Source: Typhlomys cinereus (taxonomy: Eukaryota; Chordata; Mammalia; Rodentia; Platacanthomyidae). Taken from it: a stretch of 64,000 bases of DNA. The notes beneath the pieces are model-generated. The model saw only the letters and a list, made by a program, of their open reading frames with translations, did not search any database and was not told the origin of the DNA. Where the stretch lies: NCBI GenBank assembly GCA_023101885.1, contig JALPQD010000143.1:2976001-3040000 (forward strand), read 5' to 3'. The position numbers and the translations under genes were made by a program. Shown here one piece after another: positions 39,401 to 52,300 of the stretch (position 1 is the stretch's first letter; each line of letters opens with the position of its first letter).

Positions 39401-42400
39401 TTTGCACTAATGAAAACATCAAATGGAAAGGTAAATTGTTCACTTGATAACATTTTTAAATATAATTATCGTTTTTTAATGGTAAAATTTTATTTGCATT
39501 GAAAATATAAAACTGACATTGAAGATGTTAAAATTTTATAAACTTTCAAATACTATTTTTTGAAACTTTAGTTTTGATTATTGAACTCTTTTGAGTTAGT
39601 GTGAATTCATATTTTGTTAATTCTAATGATTGAGATGCAAGATTTTGTAAATTTACAGAAATGATGCAGAACATATAAGCATGTTTAATTAACTTCTTAC
39701 AGGTTGTATGGGCTAGCTCACATATGTGCAAATGTTTTTTTTTAATCTAGTAAATGCAAAGAAAAGTAAAACATTTAAAGAAATTCTAAAATAAAAATTA
39801 TCCAGCAAATACACTTTGATAGCCTATTAAAATTGAAGATAATAGATTAAGAATTTTATGAATTTCCTTCTACCTTAAGTTTTTTATGGAAATATAAATG
39901 GGAATTATTAAATATTCAGAATGCATGTGAAAAAGTTAACTTCATCAGTTCAGTTTCTGTTTTGTTCAAATCAGAAAATTTAAATAGTTCTTGTTATATT
40001 TTCTACTTTTCAATAAAATGTGGAAGTTTTTATAATTTGTGTAAAACCTGGTAAATGACTCCAAAAAGCACTGAAATTCGTTCTTTTTATTTTTTAAACA
40101 TAAAAGATATATTATACTGGCAAATATCAGAGTCTTGGAATCAAACAAGGTGGTCCTTCGGCAGGAAAATGGGTTGAGTTACCAATCACAAAATCTCCAA
40201 AGATAGTACACTTCTCAGTTGGACATGATGGCTCACATGCCCTGTTAGTTGCAGAAGATGGAAGCATATTCTTCACAGGATCTGCTAGTAAAGGAGAAGA
40301 TGGCGAGTCAAGTAAGTTAACCAGTCACTTGTACAGAACACAACATTAGAGCTTGTTAGTTTTATAACACTAACTTTCCCGAGTTAATAGCATGTATATA
40401 TTGGCCTCATTCAACAAAATGGGTAGTGCGTTGTACATTAAGAAATGAGATTGAGAAGGCCAGACTGGTATATATGAGATCCTGTCTCAGAAACAAAAAT
40501 AAGAAGTGAGATTGATACTTTTCATTCCAAAATTCCTATTAATGAATTTTCACATTATAAATTCATACCTAATCATCTAAGTATATATGCTTATTCTGTA
40601 ACTTCAATTAGTATAATTTTTAAAAATTTACTTATCCCAATAGATTGTTTCATGTAGCCAAAACCTTTGGAAGGAAATGTTTTAGACTTAAAGCAAACTT
40701 AGTGTTTGTTCATTAGTGTTAATTATGATTTACTATTTGTGATGCTCTTTCTTGATTATGAATTCTTTGCTTATCAATGAAAAATTTCATGATTTTATCT
40801 CATACTATTTTTCTCTTCAGAATCTTCCTCTATGTGTCATTTTCCTCAATTTTTAATATAATATCTCATGTATTTTATAAATATTAGAATAATATCTTAC
40901 AATCTTAGTGGATGTCAACAGATACTATAAAGAGTATATGAAAATAAAAGTTACCCTGGGTTGTAATGGGAAGAGGAGGGGGATGAGATTGGGGTTTAAG
41001 GGGTGAAAATATCATAAGTTCACTATATTTATATATGAAACAGTAAAAAAAAATTCATTGAATCATTCAAAAAAGAAGTTACCCTGGAAAAAGCTTTTAA
41101 TATAGCAACAAAGTATATTATTAGCATCTTGTAGAAAGTTGAGTGTTTTTCTTTTCTAACACTTAGAAAACATTACTTTTTTTGAGCCACCAGTGAGAAT
41201 AGTTACTGTATATATGAAAATATGGTGATATGCTAAGGTGTTTTCTATTTTGCAAAACTTACATGAAGTTAGTTAACCAAAGGTACAGTTGCTTTATGTT
41301 TAATATTGCTGGCTATTTCAGAGATATAGTTCTTGAGTCCCCATATTTAAATTAATTTCCTCTTTTCCATATGTGTATCTTCCATCTTTACAATCTCTCA
41401 TTGATTTAATGCAGTCAGTTAATATTTATCGAATGAATGAGAAACTTAGTTTTTAGGATCTAATATTAAAGTGCTTATTAATTACAATTTGTGAGAAATA
41501 GAGTGTGTATATGTGTGGAAAGCTAATTTAGAGATCGAGCCTACCAGAAGTTTGATGGAAAACTTGTGTTTCTTATTGGAGATCTTACTGAATTATAAAG
41601 TAGTAGAATCTGACAGCAGTAACCTAAATATTAATTGACAAGGTAAGACTGGTAAGGTTCTTCATTTTTTATGACACTGTGGTTAGTCCAGGCCCTTGTG
41701 AAGTTGCATAAAGTGTATCATGAATAAAATAAAATGAAATCTTAATAAAAATGCTCTTTCTTTGTGGTTTATATATATAAATTATTGTATTTGCACATAG
41801 ATCTCTTAACATTAATTTTGTTTGTTCTTTTCTTAAGCTAAGAGCAGACGGCAATCAAAACCTTATAAACCTAAAAAGATAATTAAAATGGAAGGAAAGA
41901 TTGTGGTTTACACAGCCTGCAATAATGGAAGTAGTTCTGTTATTTCTAAAGATGGAGAACTATACATGTTTGGAAAAGATGCCATTTATTCTGATAGTTC
42001 AAGTAAGTTAAAAAAAGAAGTAAAAAACCATTTCATGTTTATTATGTATAGACTATTCCATTATGAGTCATTAGGCATTACAAAGTTGTATCTAGAAAAT
42101 TAACATTCGTAGCATGCTTTGTCGTCTTGTTTCATGTGTGAAACATTTGGGAAGAAGTTTTCCATTACTTCTCGTCACTAGGAGCTTTAATCATAGTTTC
42201 CAGCACATCTAGTCATGGAGTTTTGTGAGTGAAAGTTTAACGTAGCTCTTAATTTTACTGGAAGATTTTCCTTTAAATCAGGTGCTTATATGGTATACCA
42301 CCAACAGGGTTAATATTATTCATCAAGAATCAGTTTTCATGATAAGACTTGACTTGTAATTGTTGAATTATTTGTCTCTCTTATTAGTTTATTGGGAGTG

Positions 42401-45400
42401 ATTATTTCTCTCTTACCACTGTATTTTATTTTTAATACCCAGCATTCGTTTGTGGTATAATCTCAAATTATTTACCAAATTCCTGGGTGACTAATAAACT
42501 CAATACTTACAAGGTCAAGATGAGAGATAGAACTAGCTAAATATAAAACTAGCTTTATATTTATAAACTCTAATCTTAAGACCTCATCATACATCGTTGC
42601 TATATTTTCTTTCTAGTAATTGAAAGTGAGTGTAGTGAATGAGTCATCTCACTTGAGAAAGTTTTAGATTTATAAACGTATAATGCTTTTGAATTTTTAT
42701 GTAAAATGGAGCTAGAATAAATATATGGTTGCAAATTTAGGTGATTGTCCCAAGGATGAAGTAATGACAAACATTAATTAATTATTAACACAAACTGTAC
42801 CCAGGTGATATGTGAGCTGGCTTAGTGTGTCAACATTTAGTTTCTTAGTTGGCTGCATTTGTCAGAGTGAGTAAGATTTCTGAGGTAGCACATGAATAGT
42901 TTTAAAATAATGTTCATTGTAACTGTTGCTTGCTAAAATGCTGATGTAGTTGACACTGACAGTATGTATGTGTTTGGTTGACCAGACAAACATGGTCTAC
43001 CTACCTTTTTAGCACATCTGAGAAAATCAGAGATGACAGATTATAAATGTTCAAAAAATACTGGTTAGTGGATTTTGACAGAGTCAGTGACTACACTAGC
43101 ACTTGTTAGTTGGAAAAATTTATTTTCAGAGCTTTCTTTTTGTCTCCCCTCTTCTTTAAAATGATAGTATCTGTCATAGACACAGATTTCAACTTGATGC
43201 TTGATGGTTTGCTCTCTGGACACATTTGTAGAGACTTGGTAGTTAAGCCCAGAGCAAACCTGCAAGGAATTCTCTAGTTGACGGATAGGCCCAGGCCACA
43301 GTGGGTGGGACTACTCCCCAAGCAGGTGAATAAAATGGAGGCAACTGAGAAAGTGGGTATCCTTGTGTATACTTGGTCAGACATGCTGGTCTGACAAGTA
43401 AGGATTGTTACTCTTCTATTATGCTACTCATTATGTGAAGATGGTGTGTCCAGTTCTTGCAGTGTGCTCTCCTGCCAAGCTGGACTAAGAATTGTAACTA
43501 AACTATCTTAAGATAGATATCTTAAGAGAGAATAAACCCCTTGTTCCCTTAGGCAATCTGTCATTATTTTATCAGCAACCATTCAGGTGAACTGCAACAC
43601 TGAGTACCAGAGAAGTGGAATATTGATGATCAATCTGGCTATTGTACTTTGTGGATCTTGAATGACTTTTTTTGGATGAATATGGAAATGTTTGGAGACA
43701 CTGAGTTTGTATTCTCTAAGTAAATTATTCAGTTTGTGGGCCATTTGGAAAAAAGTGATGCTGAGAGAAACATGGAATATTTGGGCCCAGTTTGTGATGA
43801 ACAGAATAAGGACTTTTATAAAGTTGAATTTAAAGACCATAGACTGGTTTGCTTGATAGAGAAGAGCTGTGTTGATGGCCTTGAAGCTTTGGACGTAGAA
43901 TGGGCAGACAGCAGAGCAGCTGCTGCTGTTGGTGAAATGACCACCAGTGAAGCAAAACCTAGTGCTTTGCAGTGGGACAGTGGAAGACAGAATAGCACCG
44001 TACGTATATTCTGTGGTTTGAAAACCTTGATTCCATCAGGGACCCAGAGCCTAACTTGAAGTCATTTATTGCCCTTCACATGTTTTGGCTGCCTAAAACA
44101 GGGCTTTACAGGGTCAGCTCATGGAAGGTGGTTCAGCTAGGGTTCTAGTAGACCAAGCTGTGTTTCAGCCTCGCTGCAGAATTTGTCAGCATCCCCCAGG
44201 TGATACTGGTTTTGTAGGACAATTGAAGAGTTCATGGAAAGCAGCAGAAGTTTGGGACCAAACAGCAGGTTTGAAGTTCCTGCAAAGAAAGGTAACGTTT
44301 ATAGCTGTAGAGCCGAACCTAGAGTATTGCTGGAGGTACCACAACTGTGAGATACATGCTGAGGGTGGCTGCAAGTGGAAATTCAGACTGGTTCAGAGTC
44401 ACATTGTTGTATAACTTTGAGCTCTGAAGAGGGACTGGGATTGACCTGAATCTTTGAGCCACTGTGATTACATGATGAACAATAGAAAATGGACATTGAA
44501 GTATAGTATACAGTATTTGATTTGCTGGACTCCAGTCTTAATTTAATATTTTCTTATTGTGTCAATATACATCCATTTTAATGTTTTATGTGTGAAGTGT
44601 TTAACTTACTGATTTATTAAAATCTTGTGGTTAACATAATTTTAAAATGATGGAACTGATCTTTTAATGACAGAACATTTTAAAATTGATCTCTGAGAAT
44701 TTTTAGAGTTTTAGAATTAATAAAATTAATAAAAATATAAGGTAAATTTAACGTGTGGGGACAAGGATGAAGGTTATAGTTTAGAGTGATGTGTTTTTGT
44801 GTCAAGTTTACAAAGGATGAAGTGTTATAATTAGATATAGGTGTCAACTTGACAGTTGGGAGTTTGAGGTCTGGGAACATTTATAGATAATTAGTAGTTG
44901 AGTTAAGCACAGAGTGAATCTGCAGGAGGAGGCTATCTACATGAATGGGAAAACTCAGTCCAGGGTGGATGGGACTAGGTCCTGGACAGGTGAATAAAAT
45001 GTAGAGAGCTGGTACATCCTTGTGTATACTTGGCCAGACAGGCAAGTTAGCATTGTTACTCTCTCAGCCATTTGTCAAGATGGTGTGTCTAGTTCCCTTG
45101 ATCCTTGGTGTTGCAGTGTGCTCTCCTGCCAAGCCGGACTAAGAATTATAACTGGACTATTACAAGAAAAAGTAAATCTTGTTCCCTTAAGCCATTTGAT
45201 GGCAATTTATCAGCAACAATGTTGGGGAACCGCAATATGGCCATTATACGGAGATGGTGTGCCGGTTCCCTTGGCCCTTTGGTGATAGTGTTTGCTCTCT
45301 TGCCAGCTGGACTAAGAACTGTAACTGGACTATCATAAGAAAACAGAGTCCTTGTTCCCTTAAGCAGTTTTGTGGTAATCTATCAACAATATGCAAAGTA

Positions 45401-48400
45401 AGTGCTACAATATCAGCACTATGCAGAGTAACTGCTACAGAATTTTGTACCAGGAGGTGGGTATTGTTGTCAAATCTGACTGGATTTTGAACACTTTTGT
45501 TGGAGAAGCTTTGAAATGTTTGATGCTGTGGATTATAAATATCATTATGAAGAGTCTAATGGGAAAATAGGGATACTGAAAGAGTTGTGGATTGTTTGGC
45601 CCCTGTTTGTGATGAAGGAACAAGGACTTTGGAGATGTTTGATTTAAAGATGATGGTCTGTTTTGCTTGGTAGAGTTGTGTTGGCAGCCTTGAAACTTCG
45701 AATGATGAAAGGGCGGACAGCAGAGCAGCTGTTGCTATTGGAGTTATTAGTATTGCTGAAGAAAAACTTAGTGCTTTGCATTGGAATGGTGGAAGAAATA
45801 AATGCCACTATATTGAGATTCTGCCCAGCATGGAGATTCTTCTGAGAGTCAGCACAGAGAAGCTGAATCAGCTGTGATTCCAGAGAGTCAATTTCTACCT
45901 GGAGGTTTTGATGGAACTTAGCAACATTGTCCATTTGGTACTGATTTTAGAGGCATGAAAGATGCAAGAGGGAGGAGGTCATAGATCCGTCCTCTGAAAT
46001 TTCAAAAGATGGTGGAAGTCAAGCATTGTGTGGCAGGAAGTCTGCAGAGAGACCTAGGAAGGCATTTGGTGCTGTGGAGTTAATGTCTGATTTAACATTG
46101 AGAAGTGAAGACATTAGAGACACCAGAGTCAACATGGGACATCTGCCAAAGAGAATTGTATGCATGGGATGTGTGCTGAGAATGGCTGCGAGTAGAGATT
46201 CAGCCTGGTCCACAGAAATGCTATTTGTGCAACTTTGAGTTGTGAAGAAGGATTGGGACTGCCCAAAATCTTTGAGCCACTGTGACTGCATGATGAGTAA
46301 CAGAAGAGGGACTTTGAACTATATAGGATGTGATATTTGACTGGCTGAACTTTAGTCTTAACTTGATATTTTCTTACTGTGTCATAATACTTCCATTTTA
46401 ATGTTTTATTTGTGCTGAAATATTTAACTTGATTTGATTTGACAGGATCTTAGAATGAAGAGATTTTGGATTTTTAATGAAATTAAATATTTATTTAAAA
46501 GTTAATTTATACCTGTGGGGACAAGGTGAGGTTACAGTTTAAAAGTGTTTTTGCATCAAGTTAACAAGGGGTAAGGTGTCATAGTTAGATACAGGTGTCA
46601 ACTTGATGGTTGATGGTTTGAGCTCTAGGCACATTTGTAGAGAATAGGTAATTAAGTTGAGCACAGAGTTAACCTGGAGGAGACTGTCTAGTTGATGGGG
46701 AAGGCCCAGCCCATGGTGGTGAGACTAGTCCCTGGGACTAGTCACCTGGGCAGGTGAATAAAATGGAGGGAACTGTTAGAGAAAGTTGGTATCCTTGTGT
46801 GCACTTGGCCAGACATACTGGTCTGGCAAGTAAGGACCATCCTTCTCTCAATCATTACATGGAGATGGTGTGGCCGTTTCTCTCCACTCTTCGGGGATAA
46901 TGCATGCTCTCTTGCTAGCTGGACTAAGAACTGGAACCGACTTTCGTAAGAAATCAAACCCCCTATTCCCTTTGGCAGTTTTGCGGTAACTTATTAGCAA
47001 CATGCAGAATAATTGCTATAGTACCGGCTGCATGTTTTTTATGAAAACTATAGGAGATAATGCCTAAGAAATGCTTCACACAGAACCTGGATCCCTTAAG
47101 AGCTCAATATACATTATTAGTTGACATCATTTATTAGAATCTGCCTGTGAAACTTACATTACACATATTATTTTCAACAAAAGACTGAAATCAGGAGTTT
47201 TTGAAGTCTACTTATAATAGCACATAAAGGGAAAGGTTATTACATTAAGAAAATGATTTAGCAGAGTTGATAATAAAATTTTTCCAAACAGTATTAGCTG
47301 TAATTTAAATAAGTATCTTAATTTTTAGAAATAAAGTTTTAAGTATATTCTAGAAAGGTATTTAGCAATTTCTGTATTTAATGTTTCTTTAATAAGGTTA
47401 AACATGATTTTGTCAATCTAAAGTTGATTCAAAATTATTTAATAGACAATATGAGTAGTGCTTTGATATGACAAGTATACTGAAATACCATGAAGAAGTT
47501 TAGGAAATCACTGAAATGGACTGTGAAAGAAAACATTGTAGGTGAAAAGTTTTACAACTTTCTATAAAAATGTCATTTCATCATATTGTGGCAAATGCTT
47601 CACTTTGTTTTTCCAAGGCAGGTTCAAACAAATTAAGACTTATGGTCTCTGTGCCTGTACCAGAAATTTGAGAATTCCTGACTCTTTTGAGTACTGTTCA
47701 AAGATGCTGGCATTTGGAGGAAGCAGGCAGAAGACTTGAGATAATAATGCAGTAAATATTTGCTTCAAATCTGAACAACATTTTAACTTCATTAGAATTT
47801 CATTAAAAAAACTTTAAAAATTAATTTGGTAATAATTTTACCAGTGTTTTGACCACTTATTTCCAAGTTTGTTGAATTATTTCGCCACAAGATTAAGTTC
47901 TACATTGCACTTTTTCTCTACTAGATTCATTTGTTGGGCTTTTATTGTTTCATTTATTAAATCTCTGTCTTGTAGGTTTGGTATCTGATTTGAAAGGCCA
48001 TTTTGTAACTCAGGTAGCAATGGGCAAAGCTCACACTTGTGTTTTAATGAAGAATGGAGAAGTTTGGACATTTGGTGTAAATAATAAAGGACAGTGTGGA
48101 CGAGACACTGGTGCCATGAACCAAGGAGGGAAAGGTAGGGGCTTAAGTTTTGGATATTAAAATCATGTTGTTTTTTTAATTTTTTGTAACGCAGTGAAGA
48201 AATCTTTACTCTTTTAAAAAATAACTCTTTGATTTCTTATAAATGAGGAAAATCTCTGTACTTTTTACCTATCTTATAATAACTATGACCAAAAATTCAT
48301 TCAGTGGAAAAACTAAATGTGCTTTAGAGTTGAATAAATGACCTGCCTACCTGTTTTACTTGTTACATAAAATGATAGTGCTGCTTTTTTGTCTTTATTT

Positions 48401-49203
48401 TACTTCATTATAAATTTATTCATTACAAAGAGTCACAACCATTAATTCTTGGTAATTTGGTGATTCACATTAGCTGCTGCAGTCTGGTTTTGGAATGTAC
48501 TCTGGAGAAAGGAGTACATTCATAATGGTGCTATGAGTTAGCAGTTTAGCTGACTAAATTTTTGAAAGAAAGCAAGTTTTCCAAATTGTTTACTATGCAC
48601 CAGTTATCTGATAGCTTTAACTACTTTTCTCAGCAGACTTATCTGTCAGATAAAAGCTATTTCATAGCATTTGTTGTCCTTGGTATCAACTAGAAAAAAA
48701 CATGGATGTGTCATTAGAACCAAGCCTGAGACTGTGGTGAAAGTTCAGTATTTTGAGGACTAAATTATCATCCATAAACCAAACCAAAGGCTTCTTTTTG
48801 GAGATGTACTTGATAACAGACTCACCTATATCTTAGGAACCCAATGGTTTGTTGTTTGATTTGGGTTGAAAAGTAGGCCTTATTTGTTTTTGTAAGTGTT
48901 GCATGCATACTCTCACATATTATCTGTATGTATGTATTTAGGATACCAGTTTTTAAAACACTAGTTAAGAGTTTCAAAAATAATGAACAAAGGCTGAGAG
49001 ATGGCTCAGGTGTTAAATAAGCCTCTGCCTCACAAGCAGAAGGTCCTAGTTCGGATCCCAGGACCCACTTAAAAACCCTAGGCAGAAAGTGTGATGGCCT
49101 GCACTTTTGGGAAATTCCAGAGCTAAACAAAAAGAAGGTAGAAGCAACACAAAATGATTCCCAAAGTCACTCTTGGTCCTTCAAAATGACACAGTGTCCT
49201 CTG

Positions 49204-49300
<97 letters not shown>

Positions 49301-52300
49301 AAATAAAATAAAATTTTAAATGAACAAAAGAAATGAATTATTTCATATTGGAGATTTTTTTAAATTAGTGATCTATTTTGACTAATATCAATAGAGCACA
49401 GAAAAGAAAATCAGTTCACTTTTCTTTTTGTAATATATGTAGATTATGTCTTATAGGAGATTTAAGCCAGATAAAATTCTTACTCTGAAATTTTCTTGAT
49501 AGTTGGTGTAACTTTACATTTATGTTTTGGATTCTGAAAAGGAAATTACAATATTCAAAATAGAATTAGGTGCTGGCCCAATGGTCACTGGGAAAAAGTA
49601 ATTGTCACACAAATCTGAGGACCTGGATTTTGGTTCTCAGAACCTTCATAAAGCTGAATGCAGTATTGCCCCTAAGTGAGATGAGAAACTGAGCAGACTT
49701 TACAGAAGCTTATAGACCAGCTAGCCTCGGCGAACAAGGTAGAAGGCAGCAGCTGATTCACTTGCCCACAGAGCCTAGATTGCTGACAAATTGGTTCTTT
49801 GCACAGTTCAATGGCTCTTTCATAAAAAGGAATCCCTGAAGTATAGTTGGCATTCAATTTTTAAAAAATGAACAAATTTTAAATTTTTTTATTATTATTT
49901 ATTCAATTGTGCGTGTGTGTGTATGTATGTGCGCGCGCATGTGTGTATGTGTGTGTGTAGAACCACGGACGAATCGGGAACCACCATGGACGCCTCCACC
50001 TCCTTCTGCCCCGGAATTCACAGGCTCCGCCCTACCAGGACCGGAAGCGCAGGCCGCCCCCCCCCTTCCGCCTGGCGTCTATGCATGGGATCTGGGATCC
50101 AAACTCAGGACCTTCTGCCTGCAAGGCAGAGGCTTAACCCCTGAGCCACCTCTCCAGCCCAAAAAATGAACAAATTTTAGAACAATTTAGAAGATTATGG
50201 AATAAATAGACTTTGAAGGTATAGCACCTGACTCCTTGGAAAAAGCAATACTTTCTTGGAAAGTAAGCACTCAGCTGAAGCTTTAAGATTAAAATGACCT
50301 TTCTGTGGTAGGTGAGATAGAAAAGGTATCTTATAAATGAGAAAGGTGAAGCAGAAGAACTAAGAATTAACAAAAGCCCAAGACTTTACAGTAGTTTTCC
50401 TTGCTTGCTTTTGCTGAAAGAGATAGAGAGTTTACTTTTTTAGCATTCCTTCCTATAATTACTTGGGTTAACAAGGTTTCATGTACTTTTTTTTTTTTTA
50501 AAGCTGGGGCATGACATTTTTCAGATATGGAAATAATGCACATAAAATTAAATTGATCTCTCAAATAGGGTTTGGAGTTGAAAATATGGCAACCGCAATG
50601 GATGAAGACTTGGAAGAAGAATTAGATGAAAAAGATGAGAAGTCCATGATGTGCCCTCCAGGCATGCATAAGTGGAAGCTGGAGCAGTGCATGGTGTGCA
50701 CTGTGTGTGGAGACTGCACGGGTTATGGGGCCAGTTGTGTCAGCAGCGGGCGTCCAGACAGAGTTCCTGGAGGGTAAGACAGTCTTGCTACTGAAGAAAA
50801 TGTGCATAGCCTATTTTTTGTTCCCAGAGTGTGTCCCAACATGTTCTTTTCTAAACATATGTTAGATATACTTAACAATTTTTTTTTCCTGTTGTTTTTG
50901 CTGACTGGGAATCAAGCCAAGGCCTTCTCAGAAATATTAGGCAAGTTTTTCACCACTGAGCTGTAAACCCAGTCCTGTACTTTTGATGGCTTTTGATTGC
51001 ATTGATTCAAAATTTTGGTGTCATTTTCAAATTGTCCTCATTTATTTCATTTATTGAAGCCATTGTTTTCAAATAAACTATAAATTTCTTCAACTATGGG
51101 GCTGTTTGTAACTTTTTTCCTAAACACATTTCATGGCAAATACTTACTATTTTTTTTGAACATGGATATTTTCCAAGTAGAAATAGGAAACTTACAGGAT
51201 CATTTTCTTTTAAATTAACTATTTGCAATTTAAAGAGTTTTAGATATGCCGACTTCTAAAGATATGCCTTTATATTTATCTTTACTATATGTATTCTCTT
51301 AGACCATCTTTTTTTCCTCAAGGTTCTGTATGATTACCAGTGTAAATTATAAGTATTCAGATTTCCTCCTGTAATGCTGGGAAATTTCAAATCTAACATT
51401 CAGAGCCAGTGTATTACATAAGGGATGTCTAATGTAAGATCAGTAATTTCATGAAGAAAAGCTTAGAGGACAACTACCCCTAGAATGCTAAATCCTTCAC
51501 AACTACTGTCAACGTCTACTATGACCTTCTAGATGTTTGCTTTATCTATCATAAGTCAAGATGATAATAAGCTTTTTCTTTTCGTCTCTTCAAAAATTTC
51601 CGTTTATATTGTATCCTGAGATGAATTCTCTCTGTGGTGCCCAGGCTGGTCTCTAACTCATAAACTCGACCAATCAATCCTCCTGCTCAGCCTGTAAGTA
51701 ATTGTACCCAAAGGCGTGAACTTAATTGCTGTACCTAGCCTAATATATTTTTAAAATAAATTTCTTTTAAATTATTAACATAAATAAAAAATACTTAACA
51801 TTCTATAGAATTGTATGCTTTGACTTCATTTTCTGTTTTTAAGGACCTAAGTTACTTGTTTTTTATTAATTTGGATGAACACAGATTCTATCTTTTCCAT
51901 GTAAATACTATTAGAATTTGAAATTGATTTAGTCAAATGTCTATGAGACTACTTCCATTGAAATATAATGTCACATACCCTGAATTTGAGTCATTGGTAC
52001 ATGGACATAAATACATTTCCTAATTCTTTCTCTCCTCTTAAAATCAATATTCGTATGCTTTCTTTTCCCAACACAGTTTCCTTTGGCATTACTTAGCCAA
52101 GTGTGATCATACCTTTGTCAATGAAGCGAGGTGGATATATGAGCAAAGTTTGTGGAAGTACATCTTACTCTGTTTTTTATTTTGACTCGTTCGTATATAT
52201 ATGTACGTGTAATTCATGCCAGACTCTCACCCCCCACCCTCTCGGCTGATTCCCTGTAAATCTCTCACATTCATATAGGGGTTTTTTTTTCTTCTCCATT

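Larger units (their letters stand above)
40312..41837 (+). other. Mycbp2: Mycbp2 intron 12
   Basis: A 1.5-kb phase-1 intron. A B1 fragment lies at 40443-40505 and a possible L1 3' tail at 40950-41055. Nothing else is recognised. Confidence 0.85.
42003..47975 (+). other. Mycbp2: Mycbp2 intron 13
   Basis: A 6.0-kb phase-1 intron. About 3.85 kb of it is a tandem MaLR-type array (43172-47020). I recognise nothing in 42003-43171 or 47021-47975. Confidence 0.9.
48135..50568 (+). other. Mycbp2: Mycbp2 intron 14
   Basis: A 2.4-kb phase-1 intron with a sense tRNA-SINE and a long CA tract (48992-49318) and a young antisense SINE (49882-50160). I see nothing in 48135-48981 or 49329-49862. Confidence 0.85.

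Noticed and set aside
43736..44414. Plus-strand open stretches of 107 and 97 codons in the LTR array.
   Set aside because: The homologous internal region at 45441-46576 does not keep these frames, and they resemble no retroviral protein.
47580..47740. Open stretch with several Cys residues, considered as a missed exon.
   Set aside because: There is no match to the MYCBP2 sequence between exons 13 and 14, which join directly in phase. Frame and splice sites do not fit.
49207..49292. Regular CA repeats with interruptions, considered as a CRISPR-like array.
   Set aside because: The unit is a dinucleotide with no spacers, and the context is a rodent SINE.
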